Below, piece by piece: positions 51,490 through 60,532 of a stretch of DNA of 64,000 nucleotides; the stretch's first letter is position 1; the number at the start of each line of letters is the position of its first letter. Under the pieces are notes generated by a model. The model did no database searches. It worked only from the letters and a program-made list of their open reading frames with translations, and was not told the origin of the DNA. Both the position numbers and the translations under genes were made by a program. Source of the stretch: Streptomyces huiliensis (GTDB taxonomy: Bacteria > Actinomycetota > Actinomycetes > Streptomycetales > Streptomycetaceae); the NCBI RefSeq assembly GCF_020037025.1, contig NZ_JAIQLH010000057.1:1-64000 (forward strand), written 5' to 3'.

Positions 51490-52956
51490 GTGGTGGGTGT
51501 CATCCGGTCAGCACATGGCGGTCCGCTCCGCCGGGGCGGCCGGAGCGTCGGGCGTGCCCTGCGCGCGCCCGTCACGTTCGCCGCCCGCGGCATCCGCAAG
51601 GCGACGAACGCGCACGGGGCGGGCGAGTCGGGCCTGGCCAAGCTGATCGAGCTGCACGCGGTGCACTCCGCGGGCGACATGCTCATCACCATCGCGCTGG
51701 CCTCCACCGTCTTCTTCTCCGTCCCCACCGACCAGGCCCGCGGCCGGGTGGCGCTGTACCTGGCGATCACCATGGCCCCGTTCACCCTGCTGGCCCCGGT
51801 GATCGGGCCGCTGCTGGACCGGCTCCCGCACGGGCGCCGGGCCGCGATGGCCGCGGCGATGATCACCCGGGTGGTCCTGGCGCTGACCATGACCGGCGCG
51901 GTCGCCACCGGCGGCCTGGAGCTCTATCCGGCGGCCCTCGGCGTCCTGGTGGCGTCCAAGGCGTACGGGGTGGTGCGGTCGGCCGTCGTGCCACGGCTGC
52001 TGCCACCGCGGATCTCGCTGGTGAAGGCGAATTCCCGGGTGACACTCGGGGGGCTGCTGGCCACAGGACTGGCGGCCCCGCTCGGAGCGGGGCTGCACCA
52101 GCTGGGGCCGGCCTGGCCGCTGTACGGCGCGTGCGTCGTGTTCCTGCTCGGCGCCTACCTGTCGCTGTCGCTGCCGCACGCGGTCGACTCGGCGAAGGGC
52201 GAGGCCCGCGCCCGCCTGGCGTCGAACGAACACCGGCACCACCGTCCCCACCTCCCGCAGCGCAGCCGGCGCCCCCGGCCCGCCCCGGGCCGGCGCGGCG
52301 ACCCCGGCGTGTGGCGGGCGTGGCGGGAGCGACGGGCGGTCCGGGACCGCCGGCCCAAGCCGGGGCTCCGTACCGTCGGCCGCTCGGTGCTGCACGCCCT
52401 CCAGGCGAACAGCGCGCTCCGCATGCTGTCCGGATTCCTCACCTTCTTCCTGGCGTTCCTGCTCCGCGTCCACCCGCTGAGCGGCCTGAGCCCGGCGTTC
52501 TCGCTGGGCATGGTCGCGGTGGCGGCCGGCGGCGGGAACGCCCTGGGCACCGCGATCGGCGCGCTGCTGCGCTCCCGCGGCCCGGAGAAGACGATCGCCG
52601 TCGTCCTCACCGCGGCGCTGGCCTCGACGGTCGTCGCGGCGGTGCTCACCAACGCGTTCTTCATCGTCCTCGTCGCGGCGGTCGCGGGCATCTCGCAGGC
52701 GCTGGGCAAGCAGTCGCTGGACTCGCTGATCCAGCGCGACGTCCCGGAGGAGGTCCGGACGTCCGCGTTCGCCCGGTCCGAGACGCTGCTCCAGATGTCG
52801 TGGGTGCTCGGCGGCGGCATCGGCATCCTGCTGCCGCTCAACGGAGTGCTCGGCATGGCGGTGGCCGCCGGGTTCCTCGCGCTGGGCGTGGCGACGGCCG
52901 TCCGGGGGCTGCTGACGGCGGCCCGGCGGGGGACGCCGCATCCGCGGGTGGCGTGA
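51490..52956 (+). CDS. MFS-type membrane transporter
   Basis: A 488-residue membrane protein with about 12 helices in two blocks. An unusually long, Arg/His/Pro-rich cytoplasmic loop of about 70 residues lies between them (about 225-295: SNEHRHHRPHLPQRSRRPRP). The first block has IELHAVHSAGDMLITIALAS and VIGPLLDRLPHGRRAAMAAA (motif-A-like). The conserved start of the fold is near residue 25. GTG 51490 and GTG 51493 are both possible. The gene is followed by DUF2771 and the menaquinone genes in the same direction, but has no known link with them. Confidence 0.85.
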   Translation: MVGVIRSAHGGPLRRGGRSVGRALRAPVTFAARGIRKATNAHGAGESGLAKLIELHAVHSAGDMLITIALASTVFFSVPTDQARGRVALYLAITMAPFTLLAPVIGPLLDRLPHGRRAAMAAAMITRVVLALTMTGAVATGGLELYPAALGVLVASKAYGVVRSAVVPRLLPPRISLVKANSRVTLGGLLATGLAAPLGAGLHQLGPAWPLYGACVVFLLGAYLSLSLPHAVDSAKGEARARLASNEHRHHRPHLPQRSRRPRPAPGRRGDPGVWRAWRERRAVRDRRPKPGLRTVGRSVLHALQANSALRMLSGFLTFFLAFLLRVHPLSGLSPAFSLGMVAVAAGGGNALGTAIGALLRSRGPEKTIAVVLTAALASTVVAAVLTNAFFIVLVAAVAGISQALGKQSLDSLIQRDVPEEVRTSAFARSETLLQMSWVLGGGIGILLPLNGVLGMAVAAGFLALGVATAVRGLLTAARRGTPHPRVA

Positions 52957-53064
52957 CTCGGTCGCGTGATTCGCGAGGGCGTTCGCGACGGCATTCGCGA
53001 CGGCGTGACGCGGCTCGCCGCACCCGCGCGTCACGGGATTGACGTGGCCATATAGCCTGCCCGC

Positions 53065-53520
53065 ATGACCGCTGCGTTTTTCCGGGGCAGAAGCCGCCGC
53101 GCCGCTGCCGCTCTCGGGGCCGTGACCTTCGGGGTCGTCGCCCTCTCCGCCTGCGACAAGCCGACTCCGCTGACGACCCTGACCGTCGGCAAGTCCGAGG
53201 TCCACTCCGAGGCCGCCTGCTACAACGGCAAGGGCGGCCTCGACGAGGATGACTTCGGCGACTGCCTGAAGGAGAACGGCAAGACCATCAAGGCGACCAT
53301 CGACGACAACCTGCACTTCGGCGTCGACCCCAAGGTCGCCAAGAAGGGCTGGACCGTCTTCGTCAACAACCAGCAGACCGGCCGGTCCACGAAGACGTAC
53401 CGCACCCTCCCCGCCCGCACCTTCCTGCAGGGCGCCGAGGAGGCGAAGATCAGCATCGTCATGTTCGGCGACGGCAAGCCGTACGGCATCTGGAACTACA
53501 CGCTGAAGAACGACAGCTGA
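53065..53520 (+). CDS. DUF2771 lipoprotein
   Basis: A 151-residue exported lipoprotein. The signal RRAAAALGAVTFGVVALSAC ends in the lipobox LSAC with C30 as the lipidated residue. The mature domain (TVGKSEVHSEAACYNGKGGL through SIVMFGDGKPYGIWNYTLKN) is DUF2771, of unknown function. TAGCCT at 53053-53058 begins 12 bp before ATG 53065, so the mRNA is leaderless. mqnB starts two bases after its stop, so the lipoprotein and the menaquinone genes form one operon. Confidence 0.92.
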   Translation: MTAAFFRGRSRRAAAALGAVTFGVVALSACDKPTPLTTLTVGKSEVHSEAACYNGKGGLDEDDFGDCLKENGKTIKATIDDNLHFGVDPKVAKKGWTVFVNNQQTGRSTKTYRTLPARTFLQGAEEAKISIVMFGDGKPYGIWNYTLKNDS

Positions 53521-53522
53521 CG

Positions 53523-54350
53523 ATGCGCGTCCTCGTCGTCACCGCCGTCGCCGCCGAGCGCTCGTCCGTGACGGCCGCCGCCGGTCCGGCGGAGCCCGAG
53601 GAGCTCGCGCTGCCCGGCGGCGCCGTCCTGCACCGGATACCGGCGGCCGGCGTGACGTACGACGTGCTGGCGGCCGGGGTGGGCCCCGCCGCGGCGGCGG
53701 CCGGCACGGCCACGGCCCTGACGACGGCGGCGCTCGCCGGCGCCCCGTACGACCTGGCGGTCTCGGCGGGCATCGGCGGCGGCTTCGCCCCCGGAGCGCC
53801 GCTCGGCGGGCTCGTCGTCGCGCGCCGGATCGTCGCCGCCGACCTGGGCGCGGCCACGGCGGACGGCTTCCTGCCCGTCACCGAGCTGGGCTTCGGCGTC
53901 GACGCGCACCCGGTGGACGACGCGCTGGTCCGCGCGGTCGGCGCGGCGACGGGCGCCGAGCCCGGGGCCGTACTGACCGTCTCCACCGTGACCGGCACGG
54001 CGGCCCGCGCCGCCGAACTGGCGGCCGCGCACCCGGACGCCCTGGCCGAGGCCATGGAGGGCTTCGGCGTGGCCGAGGCCGCGGCGGCACACGGGGTGCC
54101 GGTGCTGGAACTGCGGGCCGTCTCCAACGCGGTCGGCCCGCGCGACCGGGCCGCCTGGCGCATCGGGGACGCCCTCGCCGCGCTGACGGAGGCGTTCCGG
54201 GCGGTGGGGCCGGCGCTGGCGGAGGCCGTGATTCCGGCTGCGGAGGCCGTGCACCCTGCCGGGGAGGCCGTGCACCCTGCCGCGGAAGCCGCCGTGGAAA
54301 CCTCCGTGGAAGCCCTCAGGGAACCAGCCGAGGAAGGTCACCGAGCCTGA
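53523..54350 (+). CDS. mqnB: Futalosine hydrolase
   Basis: The enzyme of the futalosine menaquinone pathway that removes hypoxanthine from futalosine. 275 residues, nucleosidase fold: MRVLVVTAVAAERSSV, YDLAVSAGIGGGFAPGAPLG and EAMEGFGVAEAAAAHGVPVL with ELRAVSNAVGPRDRAAW match the family. The last 45 residues are an Ala/Glu/Val-rich tail with the repeat EAVHPA, beyond the normal end. It is the second gene of an operon, and its TGA overlaps the mqnD ATG by one base (TGATG). Confidence 0.93.
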   Translation: MRVLVVTAVAAERSSVTAAAGPAEPEELALPGGAVLHRIPAAGVTYDVLAAGVGPAAAAAGTATALTTAALAGAPYDLAVSAGIGGGFAPGAPLGGLVVARRIVAADLGAATADGFLPVTELGFGVDAHPVDDALVRAVGAATGAEPGAVLTVSTVTGTAARAAELAAAHPDALAEAMEGFGVAEAAAAHGVPVLELRAVSNAVGPRDRAAWRIGDALAALTEAFRAVGPALAEAVIPAAEAVHPAGEAVHPAAEAAVETSVEALREPAEEGHRA

Positions 54351-55204
54351 TGGACCAGCCGATCCGCATCGCCTACTCCCCCTGCCCCAACGACACGTTC
54401 GTCTTCGACGCCTGGGCACACGGCCGGGTCCCCGGCGCGCCGCCCCTGGACGTGACGTTCGCGGACATCGACGTCACCAACGGCATGGCCGAGCGCGGCG
54501 AGCTGGACGTGCTCAAGGTGTCGTACGCGGTGCTGCCCTGGGTGCTGGACGAGTACGCCCTGCTGCCCTGCGGCGGCGCGCTGGGGCGCGGTTGCGGGCC
54601 ACTGGTGCTGACCGCCGGCGGGATCACCGACCCGGCGGAGCTGGCCGGCCGGACGGTCGCGGTGCCGAGCGAGCGCTCGACCGCCTACCTGCTGTTCCGC
54701 CTGTGGGCGGCGGCCGAGGTGCCGGGCGGCGTGGGCGAGATCGTCGTCCTGCCGTTCCACGAGATCATGCCGGCGGTGCGGGACGGCAAGGTGGACGCCG
54801 GTCTGGTCATCCACGAGGCCCGGTTCACGTACGCGAACTACGGGCTCACCCGCCTCGCCGACATGGGCGAGCACTGGGAGGCCACCACCGGCCTGCCCAT
54901 CCCGCTCGGCGCGATCATCGCCAAACGCTCGCTGGGCGCGGAGACGCTGCGGCGGCTGGCGGAGGCGGCCCGGACGTCCGTGCGGATGGCCTGGGACGAC
55001 CCGGAGGCGTCCCGGCCGTACGTCATGGAGCACGCGCAGGAGATGGACCCGGCCGTCGCCGACCAGCACATCGGGCTGTACGTCAACGAGTTCACCGCCG
55101 GCCTCGGGGAGAGCGGCTACGCGGCGGTCCGCGGCCTGCTGACCCGGGCGGCGGCGGAGGGGCTGGTACCGGCCATCGGACCGGACGCGCTCGCGTTCGT
55201 CTGA
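54350..55204 (+). CDS. mqnD: 1,4-dihydroxy-6-naphthoate synthase
   Basis: The enzyme that converts cyclic dehypoxanthine futalosine to 1,4-dihydroxy-6-naphthoate in the futalosine pathway. 284 residues, periplasmic-binding-protein-like fold: IRIAYSPCPNDTFVFDAWAH, DIDVTNGMAERGELDVLKVS, VPSERSTAYLLFRLWAAAEV and the active-site HEARFTYANYGL are clear. Translationally coupled to mqnB. The order mqnB-mqnD next to a cold-shock gene matches the S. coelicolor SCO4327-SCO4326-SCO4325 arrangement as I recall it. Confidence 0.96.
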   Translation: MDQPIRIAYSPCPNDTFVFDAWAHGRVPGAPPLDVTFADIDVTNGMAERGELDVLKVSYAVLPWVLDEYALLPCGGALGRGCGPLVLTAGGITDPAELAGRTVAVPSERSTAYLLFRLWAAAEVPGGVGEIVVLPFHEIMPAVRDGKVDAGLVIHEARFTYANYGLTRLADMGEHWEATTGLPIPLGAIIAKRSLGAETLRRLAEAARTSVRMAWDDPEASRPYVMEHAQEMDPAVADQHIGLYVNEFTAGLGESGYAAVRGLLTRAAAEGLVPAIGPDALAFV

Positions 55205-55257
55205 GCCGCTCGGGGTATTCGGTACCCCAACGCGCCCGGAAGTATCCGGCGTTCACC

Positions 55258-55287
55258 GGACGGGTCTTGGGCGACCTCGACCCGTCC
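55258..55287. terminator. Hairpin between mqnD and the cold-shock gene
   Basis: GGACGGGTC (55258-55266) pairs perfectly with GACCCGTCC (55279-55287), with a 12-base loop. It lies between converging genes. Confidence 0.65.
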
Positions 55288-55308
55288 GGAGGGCCGTCGA
55301 CCGGCCTG

Positions 55309-55355
55309 GTCAGACGTCGACCGGCGTCAGACGTCGACCGGCGTCAGACGTCGAG
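55309..55355. repeat. 17-bp tandem repeat at the 3' end of the cold-shock gene
   Basis: GTCAGACGTCGACCGGC is repeated twice exactly, with a third partial copy (GTCAGACGTCGAGC) that supplies the last codons and stop of the cold-shock gene. Confidence 0.85.
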
Positions 55356-55727
55356 CTGGTCGGCCACCGCCCGCAGCATGCCGGCGATCTTGGAGCCCGA
55401 CGCCTTGTCGGGGTAACGCCCCCGCTCCAGCTGCTGGGTGACGTTCTCCAGGAGCGTGGTCAGGTCCTGCACGATCGAGGCCAGCTCGTCCGGCTTACGG
55501 CGCTGCGCCGCCGCCACGGACGGGGTCGGTTCCAGGAGCGTCACGGTGAGGGCCTGGTCACCGCGCTGCCCGGCGACGACGCCGAACTCCACACGCTGGC
55601 CTGGCTTGAGGGCGTCGACCCCGTCCGGAAGCACCGAGGAGTGCACGAAGACGTCTCCGCCGTCGTCACGGGAGAGAAAGCCGAAGCCCTTCTCGCTGTT
55701 GAACCACTTGACCTTGCCGGTAGGCAC
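55344..55727 (-). CDS. Cold-shock domain protein with C-terminal extension
   Basis: A 127-residue protein. The cold-shock domain (residues 1-67: GKVKWFNSEKGFGFLSRDDG, DVFVHSSVLPDG) carries both RNP motifs (KGFGFL and VFVHSS) for single-stranded nucleic acid. The extra 60 residues (ELASIVQDLTTLLENVTQQL) form a helix absent from normal 67-residue CspA proteins; this longer type is known in streptomycetes. GTG 55727 follows AGGAC. Its leader, with two copies of a 14-base repeat, may be a thermosensor or regulator site. Confidence 0.92.
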   Translation of the reverse strand: MPTGKVKWFNSEKGFGFLSRDDGGDVFVHSSVLPDGVDALKPGQRVEFGVVAGQRGDQALTVTLLEPTPSVAAAQRRKPDELASIVQDLTTLLENVTQQLERGRYPDKASGSKIAGMLRAVADQLDV

Positions 55728-56061
55728 GTCTGTCCTCGTCCTCGTACTCGTCGGAAATCGGAAACGGTCGGAATGTATCGGAAACGGTCGGTAAATGTGG
55801 GAAGTTATCGAAACATAGGAAAGCAAGTGAAAACGGCGCCGGATAGCACGGCAGCGGGCCGCTGGACCCGCCGTAACCAAGGCTAATGGTCCCGGGCCCG
55901 GTGACAAGACGTCCTCAGGTCGTACCTCTGCGCGTCCGGCGCGCCTCCGATGCTCTCCGCTCCCGCCCCGCCGCCGGGCGGTCCTTCCGCACCGTTCCTG
56001 GTCACGGCCCTGACGGGCAGCCGCGGGCCCGCGCCCGCCACAAGGCAACTACCCTGCTCGG
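55728..56061. other. Cold-shock gene leader and divergent promoter region
   Basis: 334 bases. Next to the cold-shock gene, TCGGAAACGGTCGG occurs twice (55758-55771 and 55778-55791, 20-base period) in an AT-rich segment, expected to be in its mRNA leader or promoter. Further right is unremarkable GC-rich sequence, ending with TACCCT (56050-56055), the leaderless -10 of the gene at 56062. Confidence 0.5.
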
Positions 56062-56307
56062 GTGAGCAACGAAACGCCCCGGGCCGGGGATCTGCTGGTG
56101 CGCGCTGGCGCGATCGTCTTCCTGGTGGGCGCCGTGGCCACGATGGCCACCGTCGCCCCCCTCTTCCTCGGCGCCGACCCACTGCCGTCGGCCGCCTACT
56201 TCGTGTGCATGCTCATGGGTGTCGGCTTCGTCATCGCCGCGGCCGGGGTCCTGCGCACCGCCGCCGACCAACGGCGGCGCGCACGGGAGGCGTCGGCGGC
56301 GCGCTGA
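56062..56307 (+). CDS. Small two-helix membrane protein
   Basis: An 81-residue protein with two hydrophobic helices (LLVRAGAIVFLVGAVATMAT and YFVCMLMGVGFVIAAAGVLR) and a short basic end (TAADQRRRAREASAAR). The helices are separated by a loop with Pro/Ala residues. The start is GTG 56062; TACCCT begins 12 bp upstream, so it is leaderless. The family is not recognised, though the layout is common among streptomycete membrane proteins of unknown function. Confidence 0.75.
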   Translation: MSNETPRAGDLLVRAGAIVFLVGAVATMATVAPLFLGADPLPSAAYFVCMLMGVGFVIAAAGVLRTAADQRRRAREASAAR

Positions 56308-56352
56308 CCTCGGGCGGCGGCCGCCTGGGGCGGGTGGGCCTGGGCAAGTGGT

Positions 56353-56487
56353 CCTGGGCGGGTGCGCCTGGGCGGGTGCGCCTGGGCGGGTGCGCCTGGG
56401 CGGGTGCGCCTGGGCGGGTGCGCCTGGGCGGGTGCGCCTGGGCGGGTGCGCCTGGGCGGGTGCGCCTGGGCGGGTGCGCCTGGGCGG
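56353..56487. repeat. 15-bp G-rich minisatellite, nine perfect copies
   Basis: CCTGGGCGGGTGCGC is repeated nine times without error between the membrane-protein gene and the converging HAD gene. Neighbouring units give GGG-C-GGG-(seven bases)-GGG-C-GGG, a G-quadruplex-forming pattern on the plus strand. 15 bases keeps frames open on both strands, which explains the spurious ORFs there. Confidence 0.95.
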
Positions 56488-56501
56488 GTGCGCCTGAGCG
56501 G

Positions 56502-57197
56502 TCAGGCCGAAGCCCCCGCTCCCGCAGCTCCCGCCGCGCCCGCCGTTCCCGCCTCCACTGCCGCCCGGTGGGCGCGGAGCCAGCCGGGGAAGTCCGCGAG
56601 CCCGTCGAGGACGACGTCCGCGCCGGCGGCGCTCAGTTCGCCGGCCGGGCAGGGGCCGGTGGCGACGGCGACCGACAGGGCGCCGGCCGCGTGCGCGCCC
56701 CGGACGTCGCCGGTGTGGTCGCCGACGTAGACGCCGGCGGCGTGCTCGCGCAGTGCGACCGCCTTCTGCTCGGCCCACAGGTCGCCGATCAGCGCGTCCG
56801 GTTCCAGGGCCAGGTGGTCGAGGTGCAGCCGGGCGTTCCCGCCGTGCTTGGCGGTGACGACGATCGACCGGCCGCCGAGTTCCCGTACGGCGGCGATGGC
56901 CTCCCGGGCGCCGGGCATCGCGAGGGAGGCGGTGATGGCGAGCTCCCGGTACAGGGCGCGGTAGCGGTCGGCCACCTCCGGCACGTCCGCCTCCGGGAAC
57001 CACTCCCGCAGCTCCCACACCAGCGGCGGCCCGAGCCGGCCGACCGCCAGTTCGGCGTCGATGTACACCCCGGTCTCGGCGGCCAGGGCCTCGTAGGTCG
57101 TCCGGATCCCCGGCCGGGAGTCGATCAGGGTCATGTCCAGGTCGAAGCCGACGGTGAAGGGGGCGGCCGGCACGGCGGCGCTGGGCTGCGTGGTCAT
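56502..57197 (-). CDS. HAD-family phosphatase
   Basis: A 231-residue haloacid-dehalogenase phosphatase, subfamily IA-like: motif I GFDLDMTLIDSR with the nucleophile Asp, a cap domain, motif II IVVTAKHGG, a conserved Lys nearby and motif IV VYVGDHTGDVRGA. Phosphoglycolate-phosphatase-like; the substrate is unknown. The last 12 residues (GTAGAAGAAGAGASA) are low complexity. ATG 57197 is preferred; upstream ATG codons at 57206 and 57215 are possible. The CATTG-TGCG-CAATG dyad next to the start may be an operator. Confidence 0.88.
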   Translation of the reverse strand: MTTQPSAAVPAAPFTVGFDLDMTLIDSRPGIRTTYEALAAETGVYIDAELAVGRLGPPLVWELREWFPEADVPEVADRYRALYRELAITASLAMPGAREAIAAVRELGGRSIVVTAKHGGNARLHLDHLALEPDALIGDLWAEQKAVALREHAAGVYVGDHTGDVRGAHAAGALSVAVATGPCPAGELSAAGADVVLDGLADFPGWLRAHRAAVEAGTAGAAGAAGAGASA

Positions 57198-57320
57198 GCG
57201 GTTCATTGTGCGCAATGAGGTGGGTGGGGGGTGGCCGCGGGGGCGGCCGGACGAAGTCCCCCGCGCGCCCGTGTACGCGCCCCGGCCGCATGCCCCTCCT
57301 CGGCGCCCCCGCCCCCGCCG

Positions 57321-57339
57321 TAGACTTAGCCTGCCCTAA
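57321..57339. promoter_or_regulatory. Iron box (DmdR/IdeR-type)
   Basis: On the minus strand the site reads TTAGGGCAGGCTAAGTCTA. The actinobacterial iron-repressor consensus is TTAGGTTAGGCTAACCTAA; 13 of 19 positions match, including TTAGG and AGGCTAA. It lies upstream of the iron-siderophore permease genes, overlapping a possible -10 TAGACT, so Fe2+-loaded repressor would block them. Confidence 0.75.
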
Positions 57340-57490
57340 CTCGGGCCTTTCGGTCAGAGCGTCGTGGACGTGCGTCCGTGTGCGTTCGCGTGCGTTCGCG
57401 TGCGTCGAAGTGCACGCACTGCCGCCGCCCGTCGCCCGTCCGCCCTGTTTGCCACCCGTCCCCCACCGAGAGAGCCGCCGGAACCGCGCC

Positions 57491-58546
57491 GTGGAAGCCA
57501 TATCCGCCCCACCCGACCCGGTCGGCTCCCCCGCCCCGCCGCCACCGCCCGTCACCGTCCGCCGTCGCGTCGGCTGGACGGCCGCCGCCGTCGTGGCGCT
57601 GCTTGCGGCCGTGGTGCTCAGCCTGGCCGTGGGCAGCCGGACGATCCCGCCGGACCGCGTCCTCGACGCGCTGCTGCACGGCGGGGACGACACCACGGCC
57701 GGCGTCGTCCGCTCGCTGCGGCTGCCGCGCACGCTCATCGGCCTGATGACCGGCGCCGCCCTCGCCATGGCCGGGGTGGTCATGCAGGGCGTCACCCGCA
57801 ACCCGATCGCCGACCCGGGCATCCTCGGCGTGAGCCAGGGCGCCTCGCTCGGCGTCGTCCTCGCCATCGCCGTCGCCGGGGTGCACACCCTCACGGGGCA
57901 GGTGTGGTTCGCGTTCGCGGGGGCGGCGGTGGCGTCCGTCGCGGTGTACGCGATCGCCTCGCGCGGGCGCGGGGGCGCGTCCCCCGTCAAGCTGGCGCTC
58001 GCCGGGGCGGCGATCAACGCGCTGCTGGTCTCGGTGATCTCCGGCGTGCTGACCACGCGGGCGTCCGCGCTGGAGGAGTTCCGGTTCTGGCAGATCGGCT
58101 CGCTGGCCGGCCGGGACCACGCGATCGTCGGCCAGATGTGGCCGTTCCTGCTGGTGGGCGCTGTGCTGGTGCTGTCCGTCGCGCGCGGCCTCGACGCGCT
58201 CGCGCTCGGCGAGGACGTGGCGCGCGGTCTCGGCCGCAACGTCGCGGCCGTCCGGATCGCCGCCGGCACCGGCGCGACCGTCCTCACCGGCGTCGGCGTC
58301 GCCGCCGCCGGGCCGATCGCGTTCGTCGGTCTGGCCGTGCCGCACATCGCCCGGGCGCTCGTGGGCGGCGACCACCGCCGGCTGCTGCCGATGGCGGCGC
58401 TGCTCGGGCCGGTCGTGCTGCTGCTCTCCGACGTCGTCGGGCGGGTGATCTACGCGGACAGCGAGGTGCCTGCGGGTGTGATGACGGCCCTCATCGGCCT
58501 CCCGTTCCTCGTGGGCCTCGCCCGGCGCAGGAAGGTGGCGGCATGA
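57491..58546 (+). CDS. Iron-siderophore ABC permease (FecCD family), first subunit
   Basis: A 351-residue inner-membrane permease with about nine helices. Signatures: [59 protein letters not shown] and [20 protein letters not shown], typical of FecCD/BtuC permeases. GTG 57491 is the best available start, although the ribosome site is weak. The mRNA leader from the iron box is about 160 bases and includes two copies of GTGCGTTCGC. The second permease starts on an ATGA overlap. The siderophore-binding lipoprotein is not in the window. Confidence 0.93.
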   Translation: MEAISAPPDPVGSPAPPPPPVTVRRRVGWTAAAVVALLAAVVLSLAVGSRTIPPDRVLDALLHGGDDTTAGVVRSLRLPRTLIGLMTGAALAMAGVVMQGVTRNPIADPGILGVSQGASLGVVLAIAVAGVHTLTGQVWFAFAGAAVASVAVYAIASRGRGGASPVKLALAGAAINALLVSVISGVLTTRASALEEFRFWQIGSLAGRDHAIVGQMWPFLLVGAVLVLSVARGLDALALGEDVARGLGRNVAAVRIAAGTGATVLTGVGVAAAGPIAFVGLAVPHIARALVGGDHRRLLPMAALLGPVVLLLSDVVGRVIYADSEVPAGVMTALIGLPFLVGLARRRKVAA

Positions 58547-59652
58547 CGGCGCAGCAGCGGACGGACCAAGCCGTCCCCCTCCGCCCCACCGACCACACCC
58601 CCCTCCGCCCCACCGGTTACACGGTCCTCCGCACCCGCCGCCCCGGCCGGGCCTCCTTCCTCCTCCACCGCCGCAGTGCGGCCGTCGCCCTCTGCCTGGC
58701 GGCGGCGCTGGCCGTGGCCTGCCTGGCGTACCTGTGCGTCGGCGACACCTTCGTCGCGCCGGGCGCGGTCCTGGACGTCCTTCTCGGCCGGCCTTCCCCC
58801 GACGAACTGGTCGTCGGCACCTTCCGTCTGCCGCGCATGACCGTCGGCCTGCTGGTCGGGGCCGCGTTCGGCATCGCGGGGGCGCTGATCCAGACCGTGG
58901 CCCGCAACCCGCTCGCCAGCCCGGACATCATCGGGGTGTCGCAGGGCGCGGGGGCGCTGACGGTCGGCGCGATGACGTTCGGCGTCACCTCGTACGCGGC
59001 GCTCCCGTACGTCTCGACGGCGGGCGGGCTGCTCGCCGCCGCCCTCGTCTACCTCTTCGCGTGGCGCGGCGGGCTGCACGCGGGCCGCTTCGTGCTCATC
59101 GGCATCGGCTTCGCCATCGCGCTGCGGGCGGTCACCCAGCTGTTCCTGACCAAGGGCGACTACCTGGTCGCCCAGCAGGCGAAGGTCTGGATGACCGGTT
59201 CGCTCAACGGCGCCGGCTGGGACGCGGCGGCGCCGGTGGCGTGGACGCTGCTGGTCCTCGCCGTGCCGCTGTGCTGGGCCGCGCGGGCACAGCGCACGGT
59301 CGCGCTCGACGACGCCACGGCCACCGCGCTGGGCGTCCGCCTGAACCGGGTGCGGGCGGGGCTCGTCCTGCTCGGCGTCGTCCTCGCCTCCGTGGCGACG
59401 GGCGCGGCGGGCCCGGTGGACTTCGTCGCGCTGCTCGCCCCGCAGATCGCCCGCAGGACGACCCGGACGGCACAGATCCCCCTCGTCTGCTCCGCGCTCA
59501 CGGGCGCGCTGATCGTCGTCCTCGCGGACCTGCTGGCCCGCAAGCTCTTCGAACCCACCCAGCTGCCGGTGGGTGTCCTCACGGCCGCGGTCGGCGCGCC
59601 GTACCTCATCCGGCTGATCATCCGCGGCCGTACGGGAGGAAAGTCGGCATGA
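58543..59652 (+). CDS. Iron-siderophore ABC permease (FecCD family), second subunit
   Basis: A 369-residue FecCD permease: [59 protein letters not shown] and [20 protein letters not shown]. It pairs with the first permease to form the heterodimeric channel. An extra N-terminal 40 residues contain the repeat [18 protein letters not shown] 58543 overlaps the previous stop (ATGA), and its own stop overlaps the ATPase start in the same way, so the three genes are translationally coupled. Confidence 0.94.
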   Translation: MTAQQRTDQAVPLRPTDHTPLRPTGYTVLRTRRPGRASFLLHRRSAAVALCLAAALAVACLAYLCVGDTFVAPGAVLDVLLGRPSPDELVVGTFRLPRMTVGLLVGAAFGIAGALIQTVARNPLASPDIIGVSQGAGALTVGAMTFGVTSYAALPYVSTAGGLLAAALVYLFAWRGGLHAGRFVLIGIGFAIALRAVTQLFLTKGDYLVAQQAKVWMTGSLNGAGWDAAAPVAWTLLVLAVPLCWAARAQRTVALDDATATALGVRLNRVRAGLVLLGVVLASVATGAAGPVDFVALLAPQIARRTTRTAQIPLVCSALTGALIVVLADLLARKLFEPTQLPVGVLTAAVGAPYLIRLIIRGRTGGKSA

Positions 59653-60482
59653 CGCAGGAGCGGACAGCGATACGGGAGACGTCGTCGGCACGCCTGCGCG
59701 CCCGCTCCCTGACCCTCGCCTACGAGAACCGGACGGTCGTGGAGGGCCTCGACCTCGATGTGCCGGACGGCGAGGTGACCGTCGTCATCGGCCCGAACGC
59801 GTGCGGCAAGTCGACGCTGCTGCGCGCGCTGGGACGGCTGTTGAAGCCGGTGTCGGGCGCGGTCCTCCTCGACGGCGAGGAGCTGAGCCGCGTCCCCACC
59901 CGCCGGCTCGCCACCCGGCTGGGCCTGCTGCCGCAGACGCCCGTGGCACCGGAGGCGATCACGGTCGCCGACCTCGTCGCGCGCGGCCGGCAGCCGCACC
60001 AGCGGTGGTGGCAGCAGTGGTCGGAGGCGGACGAGCACGCGGTCGCCGAGGCGATGCGGCGGACGGACGTCGCGGCACTCGCCGACCGCCCGGTCGACGA
60101 GCTCTCCGGCGGGCAGCGGCAGCGCGTCTGGATCGCCATGGCCCTGGCCCAGGAGACCGACCTGCTCCTCCTCGACGAGCCGACGACCTACCTCGACATC
60201 GCCCACCAGGTCGAGGTCCTCGACCTCGTCCGCCGCCTCAACACCGACCGCGGCCGCACCGTCGTCGCCGTCCTCCACGACCTCAACCAGGCCGCCCGCT
60301 ACGCCGATCACCTGGTCGCCATGAAGGACGGCCGCGTCGTCGCGCAGGGGCGTCCGGGGGACGTGGTGACGGCGGAGCTCGTCCGCGACGTCTTCGGCCT
60401 GGAGTCGGTGGTCGTCCCGGACCCGGTGACGGGCGGCCCGCTGATCGTCCCGGGGCCACCGGCGGCGGCAAGGGCCCGCTGA
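59649..60482 (+). CDS. Iron-siderophore ABC transporter ATP-binding protein
   Basis: A 277-residue ATPase that powers the permease pair: Walker [11 protein letters not shown] (about 47-56), Q-loop LLPQTP, signature [17 protein letters not shown], Walker [17 protein letters not shown], and switch His in [15 protein letters not shown]. The FepC/FhuC-type order and the DIAHQ step after Walker B fit siderophore importers. ATG 59649 overlaps the second permease stop. Expression should follow iron starvation through the iron box at 57321. Confidence 0.96.
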   Translation: MTQERTAIRETSSARLRARSLTLAYENRTVVEGLDLDVPDGEVTVVIGPNACGKSTLLRALGRLLKPVSGAVLLDGEELSRVPTRRLATRLGLLPQTPVAPEAITVADLVARGRQPHQRWWQQWSEADEHAVAEAMRRTDVAALADRPVDELSGGQRQRVWIAMALAQETDLLLLDEPTTYLDIAHQVEVLDLVRRLNTDRGRTVVAVLHDLNQAARYADHLVAMKDGRVVAQGRPGDVVTAELVRDVFGLESVVVPDPVTGGPLIVPGPPAAARAR

Positions 60483-60532
60483 GGGCCGGGAATGCCGTGG
60501 CCGCGGGGCTGAGAATTCCGTAAGTTCCCCCG

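Noticed and set aside
56308..56500. Coding frames through the 15-bp repeat on both strands
   Set aside because: Frames stay open only because the unit is a multiple of three; flanking genes have clear stops at 56307 and 56502.
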